The translations under genes and the position numbers were made by a program. Source: an uncultured Blautia sp. (GTDB lineage Bacteria; Bacillota; Clostridia; Lachnospirales; Lachnospiraceae). Taken from it: a DNA stretch of 57,298 nt. Below the pieces are notes generated by a model that did no database searches, was not told where the DNA came from, and saw nothing but the letters and a program-made list of their open reading frames with translations. Location: positions 1 through 57,298 of the forward strand of contig CALCDJ010000038.1 of the NCBI GenBank assembly GCA_937900135.1. The letters are read 5' to 3'. This document shows positions 23,820 to 32,969 of the stretch, piece after piece. Positions within the stretch are counted from its first letter, which is position 1. Each line of letters starts with the position of its first letter.

Positions 23820-24179
23820 CTATTGAATATGCAGGGCTTCCTTCCAGTCTGCCTCCTTAAATCCCGGCAGTACAAATTCCTCTGACACAAGAAGAGGACG
23901 TTTCACCAGCATCCCATCGGTGGCCAAAAGCTTTCGCTGCTCTTCCTCTGTCATTTCTCCCAACTTGTCCTTCAATCCCAGCTCCCGGTATTTCATTCCA
24001 CTGGTATTAAAAAAACGCTTCATGGGAAGACCGCTTCGTTTGATCCATTCCCCCAGTTCCTCTTCCGTAGGATTCTCTTCCACAATGTGCCGGTCTGTAA
24101 AGTCCACCCCCTGTTCCTCCAGCCATTTCTTTGCTTTTTTGCAGGTGGTGCATTTCGGGTATTCTAAAAATAACAGCAT
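23820..24179 (-). CDS. Spx/ArsC-family thioredoxin-fold protein
   Basis: This 119-residue protein has the thioredoxin-like CTTC motif (CTTCKKAKKWL, residues 10-20) and the family's central RSGLPMKRFFNTSG. It belongs to the ArsC/Spx/YffB superfamily. No arsenic genes lie nearby, and its position directly ahead of the oxygen-reducing flavodiiron gene suggests a thiol or oxidative stress role. Whether it is an arsenate reductase or a Spx-like regulator cannot be decided from sequence alone. Confidence 0.87.
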   Translation of the reverse strand: MLLFLEYPKCTTCKKAKKWLEEQGVDFTDRHIVEENPTEEELGEWIKRSGLPMKRFFNTSGMKYRELGLKDKLGEMTEEEQRKLLATDGMLVKRPLLVSEEFVLPGFKEADWKEALHIQ

Positions 24180-24200
24180 TTCCCTTCTCCCTTCTGTTTT

Positions 24201-25001
24201 TTATATGAGGCCTAAGGTAGTCAGGCCGTTTAAAATTCCATAATGAAACATATCCGTAGTTACAAAATCCGCTAATTCCTTGATCTTCTGGGACGCATTT
24301 CCCATGGCAACCTTTGTGGCTGCATACGCAAACATAGACAGATCATTGTTGCTGTCTCCAAATACCACGGTATCCTCCCAGGGAATCTGGAACAGCTGAC
24401 ACACGGCGGCAATTCCCACCGCTTTGTTGAAGCCCTTGGGAATCAGCTCTATGGTGGTTCCCACAAAATCGTTGTTCTCATGACGAATCACATCATAATA
24501 AGGCGACAGCTCCAGACATGCCTGCTCTGCATTGCAGCCAGGCTGCATCTTTGCGCTGATCTTATTGATCTGCATTACCGATTCGTATCCCCGGATGGGA
24601 CGCCATTTTTCTCCCAATGCCTCTGTGATCAGATCCCGGTACCAGTTGACTTCTCTGGTATATTCATCTTTGTCATAATACATATAGTCTGCTCCCTCCA
24701 TAACAGGAACCAAACCGTATTTCCGAAGAGTCCGCACAGAAAGCGCTGCAATTTCCGGAGACATTTCCCGGTTAAAAAGTCTTTTTCCGTCTTTTTCTAT
24801 GGTGGCTCCACAGGCGCTGATCATACCGGTAAACGGAATCTCTTCCAGGTAACCTGGTACAAATGCCCTGCTTCTCCCGGTGCACAGCCACGCCTGATGC
24901 CCATTGGCTACCAGACGGCGGATGGCATCCTTTGCGCTTTTGGGAACTCCCTTTTGTATATCACAGACGGTACCGTCTGCATCAAAAAATACTGCTTTCA
25001 T
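24201..25001 (-). CDS. HAD-superfamily phosphatase, Cof type
   Basis: This 266-residue cytosolic phosphatase shows the nucleophile motif FFDADGTVCD at the N-terminus, the threonine or serine motif in CTGRSRAF and the metal-binding GDSNNDLSMFAYA near the C-terminus. A type IIB cap domain lies between. The typical substrates are sugar phosphates or nucleotide cofactors. It overlaps the stop codon of the aminopeptidase gene by four bases, so it is co-translated. Confidence 0.92.
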   Translation of the reverse strand: MKAVFFDADGTVCDIQKGVPKSAKDAIRRLVANGHQAWLCTGRSRAFVPGYLEEIPFTGMISACGATIEKDGKRLFNREMSPEIAALSVRTLRKYGLVPVMEGADYMYYDKDEYTREVNWYRDLITEALGEKWRPIRGYESVMQINKISAKMQPGCNAEQACLELSPYYDVIRHENNDFVGTTIELIPKGFNKAVGIAAVCQLFQIPWEDTVVFGDSNNDLSMFAYAATKVAMGNASQKIKELADFVTTDMFHYGILNGLTTLGLI

Positions 25002-26263
25002 CTGAAAAACTCCCTTGCTGCCTGAATCAAATACCAGGTATCCTTGGTACCTGCAGTCTCATAAGGAGAATGCATCGCCAGCTGGGGCAGACCAATATCC
25101 ACAGAAGAAACAGCTACCTGAGTATTGGCAATATTTCCTAAGGTAGATCCGCCGGCAATATCAGAACGATTGGTAAAGGTCTGTACCGGAACTTCTGCTC
25201 TGGCGCAAAGCTGTCTGAATCTGGCAGCGCTTAATGCATCGGTACAATACTTCTGATTGGCGTTGAACTTAATGACAATCCCCTGGTTGAGCACCGGACG
25301 ATTCACCGGATCTGCCACGTCCGTATGGTTGGGGTGTATGGCATGCGCATTGTCTGCGGAGATCATAAAACTTCCTGCAAGGGTTCTCAGATACTCCTCA
25401 TAGCTTCTGCCCAATCCGCTGTTGATCCGAAGAAGCGTGTCCAAAAGGAAGGTCGATGCTGCTCCCTGTTTCGTAGTACTGCCCACTTCTTCATTATCTA
25501 ATACACAGTGGATTCCTATGGAATCTTTTCTTTCTGCGGACAGAAAGCCTTCCATGGATGCAAAGGCACACTGCAGATCATCCAGCCTTCCGCAAGACAC
25601 AAACCCATCGTCTGCGCCCCAGACCGTTCCCGGCATACGGTTGTACAAGAACAGATCGTGTCCCAGAATGTTTTCTTTTTCCACACCGCCAGCCTCCGCG
25701 ATCACATCCCAGAAAGTATCCCTGGCTTCTGCCGTTCCATAAAGGGGAAGAAGATCCTTCTGCGCCTGGTACGCATAGCCTTTATTTGCCTCCCGGTTCA
25801 TGTGAATGGCCAGACTGGGAATCATAAGAAGATCCCGGTTCACACAGAGCAGCCGCTCCTTCAGTTCTCCCTCTTCTTCTATCACAATTCTTCCAGCCAC
25901 GGATAGGGGACGGTCAAACCAGGGCGCCATCAGCATTCCCCCATAGGGTTCCACATTCAGCTTCACATACGCATTTTCCACAACGATCTCCGGATTCTCC
26001 TTAATCTTAAAGGCAGGAGAGTCGCTGTGACTGGCCATAATATGAAATTTCATGGGCAGGGTTTGGGGAATGGAAAAAGCAAGCAGGGCAGAACTGTTTC
26101 TTGTCACAAAATAATTGCCGCCTGCCTTTAATTCCCAGTGATCTTCTTCCTTCAGCTCCAAAAATCCCGCTTCCAGAAATCGTTTTTTCATTTCCGCCAC
26201 AGCATGAAATGCCGTGGGGCTTTCTTCTATAAAGGAAAGTAATTTCTTAACTGTCTCTTTCAT
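24998..26263 (-). CDS. M18-family aminopeptidase
   Basis: This 421-residue metallopeptidase removes N-terminal residues, often acidic ones, from peptides in the cytosol. Zinc ligands and catalytic residues lie in MASHSDSPAFK, CGRLDDL, DNEEVGSTTKQG and ADNAHAIHPNH. The length fits the bacterial M18 group. A good promoter and the dapL terminator precede it, so it starts the operon that continues through the HAD, Spx-like and flavodiiron genes. Confidence 0.94.
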   Translation of the reverse strand: MKETVKKLLSFIEESPTAFHAVAEMKKRFLEAGFLELKEEDHWELKAGGNYFVTRNSSALLAFSIPQTLPMKFHIMASHSDSPAFKIKENPEIVVENAYVKLNVEPYGGMLMAPWFDRPLSVAGRIVIEEEGELKERLLCVNRDLLMIPSLAIHMNREANKGYAYQAQKDLLPLYGTAEARDTFWDVIAEAGGVEKENILGHDLFLYNRMPGTVWGADDGFVSCGRLDDLQCAFASMEGFLSAERKDSIGIHCVLDNEEVGSTTKQGAASTFLLDTLLRINSGLGRSYEEYLRTLAGSFMISADNAHAIHPNHTDVADPVNRPVLNQGIVIKFNANQKYCTDALSAARFRQLCARAEVPVQTFTNRSDIAGGSTLGNIANTQVAVSSVDIGLPQLAMHSPYETAGTKDTWYLIQAAREFFR

Positions 26264-26291
26264 TATGTCTGCTCCTAGTATTTTTGTTCTT

Positions 26292-26320
26292 ATTATACGT
26301 CAAAAATCCGGTTCTAGCAA
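26292..26320 (-). promoter_or_regulatory. Promoter of the M18 peptidase operon
   Basis: TTGCTA (26315-26320) and TATAAT (26292-26297) are 17 bases apart on the minus strand. Confidence 0.6.
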
Positions 26321-26334
26321 CGAAAAAACTGTAG

Positions 26335-26360
26335 AAAAAAGCTGCGCTCTAAAGCGCAGC
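26335..26360 (-). terminator. Terminator of dapL, overlapping its stop codon
   Basis: GCTGCGCTTTAGAGCGCAGC forms a 9-bp stem followed by six T on the minus strand. The left arm is the last three codons of dapL and the loop contains its TAG. Confidence 0.9.
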
Positions 26361-27563
26361 AATTCGTTTCATAGCTTCTATGGTGTTTTCATAAGTTCCA
26401 AAGGCAGTAAGTCGGAAGTATCCCTCTCCGGCTGCTCCAAAACCTGAGCCAGGAGTTCCCACTACCTTTGCCTGATTCAAAAGAACATCGAAAAATTCCC
26501 AGGAGCTCATATGGTCCGGGGTTTTCAGCCAGATATAGGGAGCGTTCACCCCGCCGGATACGGAATATCCTGCCTCCTTTAATCCCTGGTAAATCACCCT
26601 GGCATTTCTCATGTAATATGCAATCTGCTCTTCTAACTGTGCCTTTCCTTCCGGAGAATACACCGCCTCCCCGGCCCGCTGGACAATGTAGGGAGCGCCG
26701 TTAAATTTGGTTCCATGACGTCTCGCCCAGAGGCTGTGAAGAGAAACGCCGTCCCGGACAAGGGCTTTTGGAACCACGGTAAAGCCCAGACGTACCCCGG
26801 TAAAGCCTGCATTTTTGGAGAAACTTCTAAGCTCTATGGCACAGGTTTCTGCTCCCTGACACTCATAAATGCTGTGGGGAATTCCTTCCTGAGTGATATA
26901 TGCTTCATAGGCTGCGTCATAAATGATCACGGCTCCAATCCTGTTGGCATAATCCACCCATTCCTGAAGACCTTCCCTGGAAATAGCAGCTCCGCTTGGG
27001 TTGTTTGGGAAGCAGAGATAGATCAAATCTGGTTCCTCTTCTGGAATTTCAGGAAGAAATCCGTTTTCTTCACGGCATGGCATATAGATCACTCCATCAA
27101 AACATTCCCCTTCCGGGCGGTAGTTTCCTGTACGTCCTGCCATTACATTGGTATCCACATAGACCGGATACACCGGGTCACAAACTGCCACCCGGTTCTC
27201 CAGGCCAAAAATTTCCTGAATGTTGCCAGAGTCACTTTTGGCTCCGTCAGAAACGAAGATTTCATCAGGAGAAATGGCACATCCCCGTTTTTTATAATCA
27301 TTGTCTGCAATAGCCTTCCGAAGAAATTCATAGCCAAGGTCCGGAGCATAACCATGAAAGGTTTCCTCATGTCCCATTTCATCCACTGCGTGATGAAGAG
27401 CCGAAAGAATGGCCGGGGCCAGAGGCTGGGTCACATCCCCGATTCCCAGGCGGATCACTTCAGCCTGAGGGTTTGCTTCTTTATAAGCCGCCACTTTTTG
27501 GGCGATGGTAGAAAAGAGATAACTTCCCGGCAATTTTAAATAATTTTTATTTATTGTTAACAT
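26349..27563 (-). CDS. dapL: LL-diaminopimelate aminotransferase
   Basis: This 404-residue PLP enzyme converts tetrahydrodipicolinate directly to LL-diaminopimelate for lysine and cell wall synthesis. The N-terminus (LTINKNYLKLPGSYLFSTIA), YLCFPNNPSGA and the PLP lysine in ELRSFSKNAGFTGVRLG are characteristic of DapL rather than other class I aminotransferases. It follows gatB after 11 bases with AGGAG ahead of its ATG, so it is the last gene of the aspS2-gatCAB operon. Confidence 0.96.
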   Translation of the reverse strand: MLTINKNYLKLPGSYLFSTIAQKVAAYKEANPQAEVIRLGIGDVTQPLAPAILSALHHAVDEMGHEETFHGYAPDLGYEFLRKAIADNDYKKRGCAISPDEIFVSDGAKSDSGNIQEIFGLENRVAVCDPVYPVYVDTNVMAGRTGNYRPEGECFDGVIYMPCREENGFLPEIPEEEPDLIYLCFPNNPSGAAISREGLQEWVDYANRIGAVIIYDAAYEAYITQEGIPHSIYECQGAETCAIELRSFSKNAGFTGVRLGFTVVPKALVRDGVSLHSLWARRHGTKFNGAPYIVQRAGEAVYSPEGKAQLEEQIAYYMRNARVIYQGLKEAGYSVSGGVNAPYIWLKTPDHMSSWEFFDVLLNQAKVVGTPGSGFGAAGEGYFRLTAFGTYENTIEAMKRIAAL

Positions 27564-27574
27564 AACATTTTCTC

Positions 27575-29023
27575 CTATTCCATTTCTTTTCTCTTGCTGA
27601 TCTCCTGCTTCAGAGCTTCCTGTACTGCCTCTGGCCGCGCCTTCCCCTTCAGTTCCCGTATCACCTGACCCACAAAGAAGCCAAATACCTTTTCTTTTCC
27701 GTCAAGGAGCTGGGAAAGGGGTTCTGGATTTCTGTCCAGGATCTCCAGAATGGTCTTTTCTAATAACGCCTGGTCTTCCACAATCTTCAGCCCCATTTCT
27801 CTGGCGCAGGCATCTGGATCTGCATCTGTCTCAAAGACCTTCAGAAATACTTTTTTTGCATTCCGATGAGTCAGTTCTCCTTTTTCTTCCATGGCAAGAA
27901 GCTTTGCCAGATGGGCAGGACCGAAACAAAGCGCTTCCGGTTCTATGGCATGCTCCTTCATAAGCCGGAGAACCTCTCCCATAAACCAGTTGGAAACGGT
28001 TTTGGGATTTCCGGACAGGCGGACTGTTTCCTCAAACAGTTCTGCCAGTCTTCTGGATTCTGTGAGAAGTCTGGCATCATAAGCCGGAAGACCATATTCT
28101 TCCTGATACCGCTTCACTTTTTCTTCTCGAAGCTCTGGCTGATTCTCCTTCAATTCCTGAATCCACCCATGGGATATGTGTACCGGAGGAAGATCCGGAT
28201 CTGGAAAATACCGGTAATCCTTGGCATCCTCCTTGGAGCGCATGGCAAAGGAGGTTTCCTTATTGTCATCCCAGCGGCGGGTTTCCTGAATCACCGGATG
28301 TCCTGCTTCCAGAAGTTCAATCTGGCGTTCCCGTTCTCCTTCGATGGCTCTTGCAATGGCCTTGAAAGAATTAAGGTTTTTCATTTCTGTTCTGGTTCCC
28401 AAACGGGAACTGCCTGCTTCCCGGACAGAAAGGTTCACATCTGCCCGCATGGAGCCTTCCTGGAGTTTACAGTCAGAAACTCCTAGATACTGCATCATAC
28501 AGCGAAGTTTCTCCAGATATGCGATTACCTCTTCACTGTTTTGCATATCCGGTTCCGAAACTATCTCAATTAAGGGAACCCCGCTTCGGTTATAATCCAC
28601 CAGCGAGCAGTCCTCCCATTCATCGTGGATCAGTTTTCCTGCATCCTCTTCCATATGCATTTCGTGAATTCCGATCTTTTTTTCTCCTGCCGGGGTATCA
28701 ATCATCAGATATCCGTCGTAGCAAATTGGGAGATATAGCTGGGAAATCTGATAATTCTGAGGATTATCCGGATAAAAGTAATTTTTCCGGTCAAATTTGC
28801 AGTCCTGATGAATTTTGCAGTTGGCAGCAATGCCAGCTTTCAAAGCCAGTTCCACCACCTTTTTATTCAGCACTGGGAGAGAACCTGGCATTCCGGTACA
28901 TACCGGGCAGGTGTGAGTGTTTGGTTTTCCTCCAAATTCTGTGGAACAGCCGCAGAAAATCTTGGTCTTCGTAGCCAGCTCCACATGTACTTCCAGACCG
29001 ATCACAGTTTCATAAGTTTTCAT
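27575..29023 (-). CDS. gatB: Glutamyl/aspartyl-tRNA amidotransferase subunit B
   Basis: This 482-residue subunit binds the mischarged tRNA and phosphorylates and amidates its amino acid. Features are the opening YETVIGLEVHVEL, four zinc-type cysteines (CGCS, CPVC), the kinase-like core and the helical tail domain (LLAMEEKGELTHRNAKKVF). Its ATG overlaps the stop codon of gatA (ATGA). Confidence 0.97.
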   Translation of the reverse strand: MKTYETVIGLEVHVELATKTKIFCGCSTEFGGKPNTHTCPVCTGMPGSLPVLNKKVVELALKAGIAANCKIHQDCKFDRKNYFYPDNPQNYQISQLYLPICYDGYLMIDTPAGEKKIGIHEMHMEEDAGKLIHDEWEDCSLVDYNRSGVPLIEIVSEPDMQNSEEVIAYLEKLRCMMQYLGVSDCKLQEGSMRADVNLSVREAGSSRLGTRTEMKNLNSFKAIARAIEGERERQIELLEAGHPVIQETRRWDDNKETSFAMRSKEDAKDYRYFPDPDLPPVHISHGWIQELKENQPELREEKVKRYQEEYGLPAYDARLLTESRRLAELFEETVRLSGNPKTVSNWFMGEVLRLMKEHAIEPEALCFGPAHLAKLLAMEEKGELTHRNAKKVFLKVFETDADPDACAREMGLKIVEDQALLEKTILEILDRNPEPLSQLLDGKEKVFGFFVGQVIRELKGKARPEAVQEALKQEISKRKEME

Positions 29024-30492
29024 ACTGCCATTCCTCCTTTTCTCAGTTTTGTTTCCTCTTTCCCGGCCAGTTCAAAGATTTTTGCTGCCCGATACAGTTT
29101 TTTCTCCATAAAGCAGCCGCTCACCATCTGAAGGCCAATGGGCAGCCCCTTTTGATCCATTCCACAGGGGAGGGAAATTCCCGGTAAACCACAGAGATTT
29201 ACAGCCACTGTATAAATATCTCCCAGATACATGGAAAGTGGATCCTTCAGGCTTTCTCCGATCCTTGGCGCTGTGTAGGGCGCAGATGGGGATAATACCA
29301 CATCATAGTCCTGAAAGATCTGCTGAAACTCTTCCCTGATACGCGCCCGGGTCTTTAAGGCTTTTAAATAATAAGCATCGTAATATCCGGAGCTTAACAC
29401 AAAGGTTCCCAGCATAATCCTTCGTTTTACCTCTTCTCCGAAGCCTTCTGTCCTTGTTTTTTTGTACATATCATGAAGATCCTGGAAGGTATCCGCCCGA
29501 TATCCGTATTTTACGCCGTCAAACCGTTCCAGATTGGAGCTTGCCTCTGCGCTGGCAATAAGATAATAAGCAGGAATCAGGTATTCTGCAGTTTTCAGAG
29601 AGATAAAATCAATGATTGCCCCCTGCTGGGTGAGAACTTTCAGGCTCTTCATAAATGCGTCCTTTACCTCCGGAGACAAACCGTCTGCCAGAAATTCTCT
29701 GGGAACCGCAAACTTCATTCCCCGAACATGTTTTTTTTCTTCCATAGGAAGTTCCAGGTCACTTCGGTTCAAAGAGGTGCTGTCCTTTGCATCCCTTCCG
29801 GCAAGTACCTGCAAAAGAGCATAAACGTCCTCGGTATCCTTTCCAATGGGGCCGATCTGATCCAGAGAGGAGGCATAGGCAATTAATCCATACCGGGAAA
29901 CTGTTCCATATGTGGGCTTAAGACCTGTAACGCCACAAAATGCACTGGGCTGCCGGATGGAACCTCCCGTATCTGAGCCAAGGGCAAGATATGCCTCTCC
30001 TGCCGCTACCGCCGCACAGGATCCCCCTGAGGAACCCCCTGGAACATGCTCTAAGTTCCAGGGATTCCTGGTGATCTGAAAAGCAGAGGTTTCTGTGGTA
30101 CTGCCCATGGCAAACTCATCCATATTTGTCTTACCAATGAGGATCATCCCCGCCTGTTCCAGACGGTCTATGACCTCGGCCTGGTAGGGAGGTATAAACT
30201 GTTCCAGAATTCTGGATGCGCAGGTGGTTCTTTTTCCCTGAATACAGATATTGTCCTTAACTGCAATGGGAACCCCTGCCAGAGGTCCCGGATACCGTCC
30301 TTCCCGGATTCCTTTTTCTACTTCTCTGGCCCTTTCAAAGGCTTCTTTTCTATAGAGATCCAGATATGCCTGGATTTTCTTTTCTTTTTTGTCAATCTGT
30401 GTAAAAACCTCTTTCACCCCGTCCAGAACACCGATCTGTTTCTGCCGGATTTTTCTGGAAAGCTGAAGAGCTGTCATTTGTCCTAAGTCCAT
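29020..30492 (-). CDS. gatA: Glutamyl/aspartyl-tRNA amidotransferase subunit A
   Basis: This 490-residue amidase subunit releases ammonia from glutamine. The Ser-cisSer-Lys triad is visible: lysine in PIAVKDNI, the serines in GGSSGGSCAAVAAG and GSDTGGSIRQP. The second ATG (30492) is preferred because AGGAGG is six bases ahead; the ATG at 30498 directly abuts it. It follows gatC after about 80 bases. Confidence 0.97.
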   Translation of the reverse strand: MDLGQMTALQLSRKIRQKQIGVLDGVKEVFTQIDKKEKKIQAYLDLYRKEAFERAREVEKGIREGRYPGPLAGVPIAVKDNICIQGKRTTCASRILEQFIPPYQAEVIDRLEQAGMILIGKTNMDEFAMGSTTETSAFQITRNPWNLEHVPGGSSGGSCAAVAAGEAYLALGSDTGGSIRQPSAFCGVTGLKPTYGTVSRYGLIAYASSLDQIGPIGKDTEDVYALLQVLAGRDAKDSTSLNRSDLELPMEEKKHVRGMKFAVPREFLADGLSPEVKDAFMKSLKVLTQQGAIIDFISLKTAEYLIPAYYLIASAEASSNLERFDGVKYGYRADTFQDLHDMYKKTRTEGFGEEVKRRIMLGTFVLSSGYYDAYYLKALKTRARIREEFQQIFQDYDVVLSPSAPYTAPRIGESLKDPLSMYLGDIYTVAVNLCGLPGISLPCGMDQKGLPIGLQMVSGCFMEKKLYRAAKIFELAGKEETKLRKGGMAV

Positions 30493-30572
30493 TTTCATCC
30501 TCCTGCCTGTCTTTCAGATTCTTCAAGCATTCTCCTTCCCAGGTCTCTCTCTTAAAGGGAAGCATGTTCTTC

Positions 30573-30863
30573 TCAGATAATGGTTTTGGGAACCAGATAC
30601 TGTCCCTCTTTCTTTTTTGGGGCGTTGGCCAACATCTCTCTGCTTAGATCTTTGTTGGTCACCACATCCTCCCGAAACACATTGCCATCTGCAAACAGAT
30701 GTGACAGAGGCTCCACATCATGAGTATCCAATTCTGAAAGTTTCTCTACATAATCCAACATCTTCTGCATCTCTTCCCTGGCTTTTTTTCGTTCCTGCTC
30801 ATCCAGGGAAAGTTTGGATAAGATACAAACATTTTCTATGATTTCATCTGATATTCTTTCCAT
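30573..30863 (-). CDS. gatC: Glutamyl/aspartyl-tRNA amidotransferase subunit C
   Basis: This 96-residue subunit stabilises GatA and GatB. The sequence ISDEIIENVCILSKLSLDEQ followed by MLDYVEKLSELDTHDVEPL is typical for the family. The ATG at 30863 has GAGGTG upstream; a longer open frame reaching into aspS is not used. It lies 35 bases after aspS2. Confidence 0.95.
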   Translation of the reverse strand: MERISDEIIENVCILSKLSLDEQERKKAREEMQKMLDYVEKLSELDTHDVEPLSHLFADGNVFREDVVTNKDLSREMLANAPKKKEGQYLVPKTII

Positions 30864-30897
30864 TTTTCTCACCTCAGTATCTGTTTTTTCTGAATGT

Positions 30898-32229
30898 TTA
30901 CGGTTCCAGTCTGCCAAGATCTCTTGGGAACAGACAGGCTTCCCTTACATTTTCCTCTCCCAGAAGCATCATGGTAAGACGTTCCAGTCCAATTCCAAGC
31001 CCGCCATGGGGAGGCATTCCGTATTTAAAGGTATCCAGATACTGTTCCATTCCCTGGGTTTCCATTCCCCGGTCCCTGATCTTATTGATCAGCGTCTTAT
31101 AATCATGGATTCTCTGCCCTCCTGTGGTAACTTCCAGGCCATGAAACAAAAGATCAAAGCTTTGTGTATAACGGGGATCCTTTGGATCATCCATAGCATA
31201 AAAGGGGCGTTTTTTGGAAGGATAATGGGTAACAAACACAAAATCCGCGCCATATTCTTCCTTAAAATATCTGCCAATGAGCTGTTCCTCTTCCGGCTCC
31301 AGATCATAGGGATTACGGATTCTTCTCTGATATTTTTCCGCTACCAGTTCCTTGGCTTTGGAAAAGCTGACTGTTGGAATCCTGGACACATCAGGAAGTG
31401 TCACTTTTAATATGGAAAGTTCTTTTTCATATTCCTGCTCCAGAAGTTTTTCTGCATATTGAAGGAACCCCGTTTCCATAGCCATGATTTCCTGGAAATC
31501 TTCTATGTAGCCCATCTCAAAATCCAGACTGGTATACTCGTTTAAATGTCGTTTTGTATTATGTTTTTCTGCCCGGAACACAGGTCCCGTTTCAAATACC
31601 CGGTCAAATACACCTACCATCATCTGTTTGTAAAACTGAGGGCTCTGCGCCAGGACCGCGGGCTTATGAAAATAAGAAAGACGAAACAGATTGGCCCCGC
31701 CTTCTGCACCTCTGGCTCCGATTTTTGGGGTATGGATTTCTGTAAATCCCTGCTGATACAGATAATCCCGAAAGGCACGTACCAGTCCTTCCTGAATTCT
31801 GAAACGGGCTCGTTCCTTTATGTTCCGAAGGGAAACAGATCTCTGGTTTAATTTGGCCTCCAACGAGGTGTGAAGTTCCCATTTATCGATTGCCATGGGA
31901 AGAGGTGCTGCCGGTGCGGACAAAACAGTAAGGTGCTGAATCTGAATTTCCCGTCCATAGGGCGCCCTTTTCTCTTCCCGTAGGTTTCCGGAAATTTCCA
32001 CTGTCATGCCCTCCTTCAGCCCATGGGCATAAGGGTTTTCTCTTGGATTATCAAAAACGGTCTGAAACAGTCCCTCTTTTTTTCTTAAGATTACAAACAT
32101 CACCTCTCCCATATTTCGGATGCTGTGAATTGCTCCGTCTATGGAAACCTCCCTGCCAGGAAGTTCCTCCTGCAGAAGCTCCTCCCATGAAGAGAGAGCT
32201 TTCTCCCATGTACCATCAATCCATTTCAT
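30898..32229 (-). CDS. aspS2: Archaeal-type aspartyl-tRNA synthetase, probably non-discriminating
   Basis: This 443-residue class II synthetase charges aspartate. It has an N-terminal OB-fold and the class II motifs (GFTEIHTPKI, VFRAEKHNTKRHLNEYTSLD, and GGLGIGLERLTM at the end). It lacks the bacterial GAD insertion, so it is the short archaeal type. In the OB-fold the position after the glycine in DGAIHSI, where tRNA-Asp-specific archaeal enzymes carry tryptophan, is alanine. Together with gatCAB in the same operon this suggests it makes Asp-tRNA(Asn) for amidation to Asn-tRNA. The ATG at 32229 has AAAGG nine bases ahead; two upstream ATGs do not. Confidence 0.88.
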   Translation of the reverse strand: MKWIDGTWEKALSSWEELLQEELPGREVSIDGAIHSIRNMGEVMFVILRKKEGLFQTVFDNPRENPYAHGLKEGMTVEISGNLREEKRAPYGREIQIQHLTVLSAPAAPLPMAIDKWELHTSLEAKLNQRSVSLRNIKERARFRIQEGLVRAFRDYLYQQGFTEIHTPKIGARGAEGGANLFRLSYFHKPAVLAQSPQFYKQMMVGVFDRVFETGPVFRAEKHNTKRHLNEYTSLDFEMGYIEDFQEIMAMETGFLQYAEKLLEQEYEKELSILKVTLPDVSRIPTVSFSKAKELVAEKYQRRIRNPYDLEPEEEQLIGRYFKEEYGADFVFVTHYPSKKRPFYAMDDPKDPRYTQSFDLLFHGLEVTTGGQRIHDYKTLINKIRDRGMETQGMEQYLDTFKYGMPPHGGLGIGLERLTMMLLGEENVREACLFPRDLGRLEP

Positions 32230-32270
32230 CTTCCTCATCCTTTCCAAATATACTGTTTTCCTAATCAATA

Positions 32271-32313
32271 AAAAAATCCCGGTCTACCCCTATACACCCG
32301 GGTAGGCCAGGAT
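32271..32313 (-). terminator. Terminator between the ANTAR gene and aspS2
   Basis: On the minus strand ATCCTGGCCTACCC pairs with GGGTAGACCGGGAT (minor mismatches) and is followed by a run of seven T. It ends the glnA-ANTAR unit. Confidence 0.85.
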
Positions 32314-32360
32314 TGGATATCTGATTACACCATTGTAATCCCAAATCAAATATGTATTTT

Positions 32361-32912
32361 TCAGATTTCTTCATAAAAGAGACGCAGAAGCATCTGCGCG
32401 GTTTCCACCATATTGGTTCCGGAATCCATGCTGCATTTCTGAATATAGCGGAATGCTTCTTCCTCACTTAGGTGATTTCTCTGCATCAGCATCATCTTTG
32501 CATTGGAAATATAATTTTGCTCCTTTTCCGAACGGGGTTTTGGCTTTTTCTTTCTTTTTTTCCGTCGGCTCTCCTGCTGTGTCAGAATCATATGCACCGT
32601 ATTGATCAGATCGGAAACCCGAAGGGGGATTTCTACGGTAAGTACCCAGGATGGGGCGTCCTGGATCACTGGTCTGGAGCCAAGAAGCAGCAGTTGAAAT
32701 TCCTCCGGCATATATTCCATCAGTTCCTGATAATTCATATCCAGAAGCCGGCCGCTGCAGATCAGCACCCCCTCGCCCAGTTCAGAAATATTGGCAAGAG
32801 CATTGGAACCTGTGTTACAGATGCCTGCCACGGAAAAACCGTGTTTTACCAAAATGGTACGGATCTTTTTTGCATCTTCAATTTTCGGCAATGCGATTAC
32901 AATGCTGCCCAT
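32361..32912 (-). CDS. ANTAR-domain RNA-binding regulator with a degenerate receiver
   Basis: ANTAR proteins bind small RNA hairpins and prevent transcription termination. This 183-residue protein has a pseudo-receiver (about residues 1-112), a very basic linker (ESRRKKRKKKPKPRSEKE) and a C-terminal ANTAR domain (AKMMLMQRNHLSEEEAFRYI, with SMDSGTNMVETAQMLL). In the receiver the strand that should end in the phosphoacceptor aspartate reads VLICSGRL, and the usual lysine-proline pair is IP, so phosphorylation is unlikely. The ATG at 32912 follows GAGGGGTG. It lies 57 bases after glnA with no terminator between. It is the likely reader of the AAAGGC hairpins in the leaders of glnA, pyrG, purF and glnN. 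Confidence 0.9.
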   Translation of the reverse strand: MGSIVIALPKIEDAKKIRTILVKHGFSVAGICNTGSNALANISELGEGVLICSGRLLDMNYQELMEYMPEEFQLLLLGSRPVIQDAPSWVLTVEIPLRVSDLINTVHMILTQQESRRKKRKKKPKPRSEKEQNYISNAKMMLMQRNHLSEEEAFRYIQKCSMDSGTNMVETAQMLLRLFYEEI

Positions 32913-32969
32913 TTCTGACACCCCTCAACTGTTTTTTTATTTCTATTCCAAAGATTTCTTCCATCGTCT

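Noticed and set aside
23820..24179. Dedicated arsenate reductase
   Set aside because: No arsR, arsB or related genes are nearby and the sequence fits the wider Spx/YffB group equally well.
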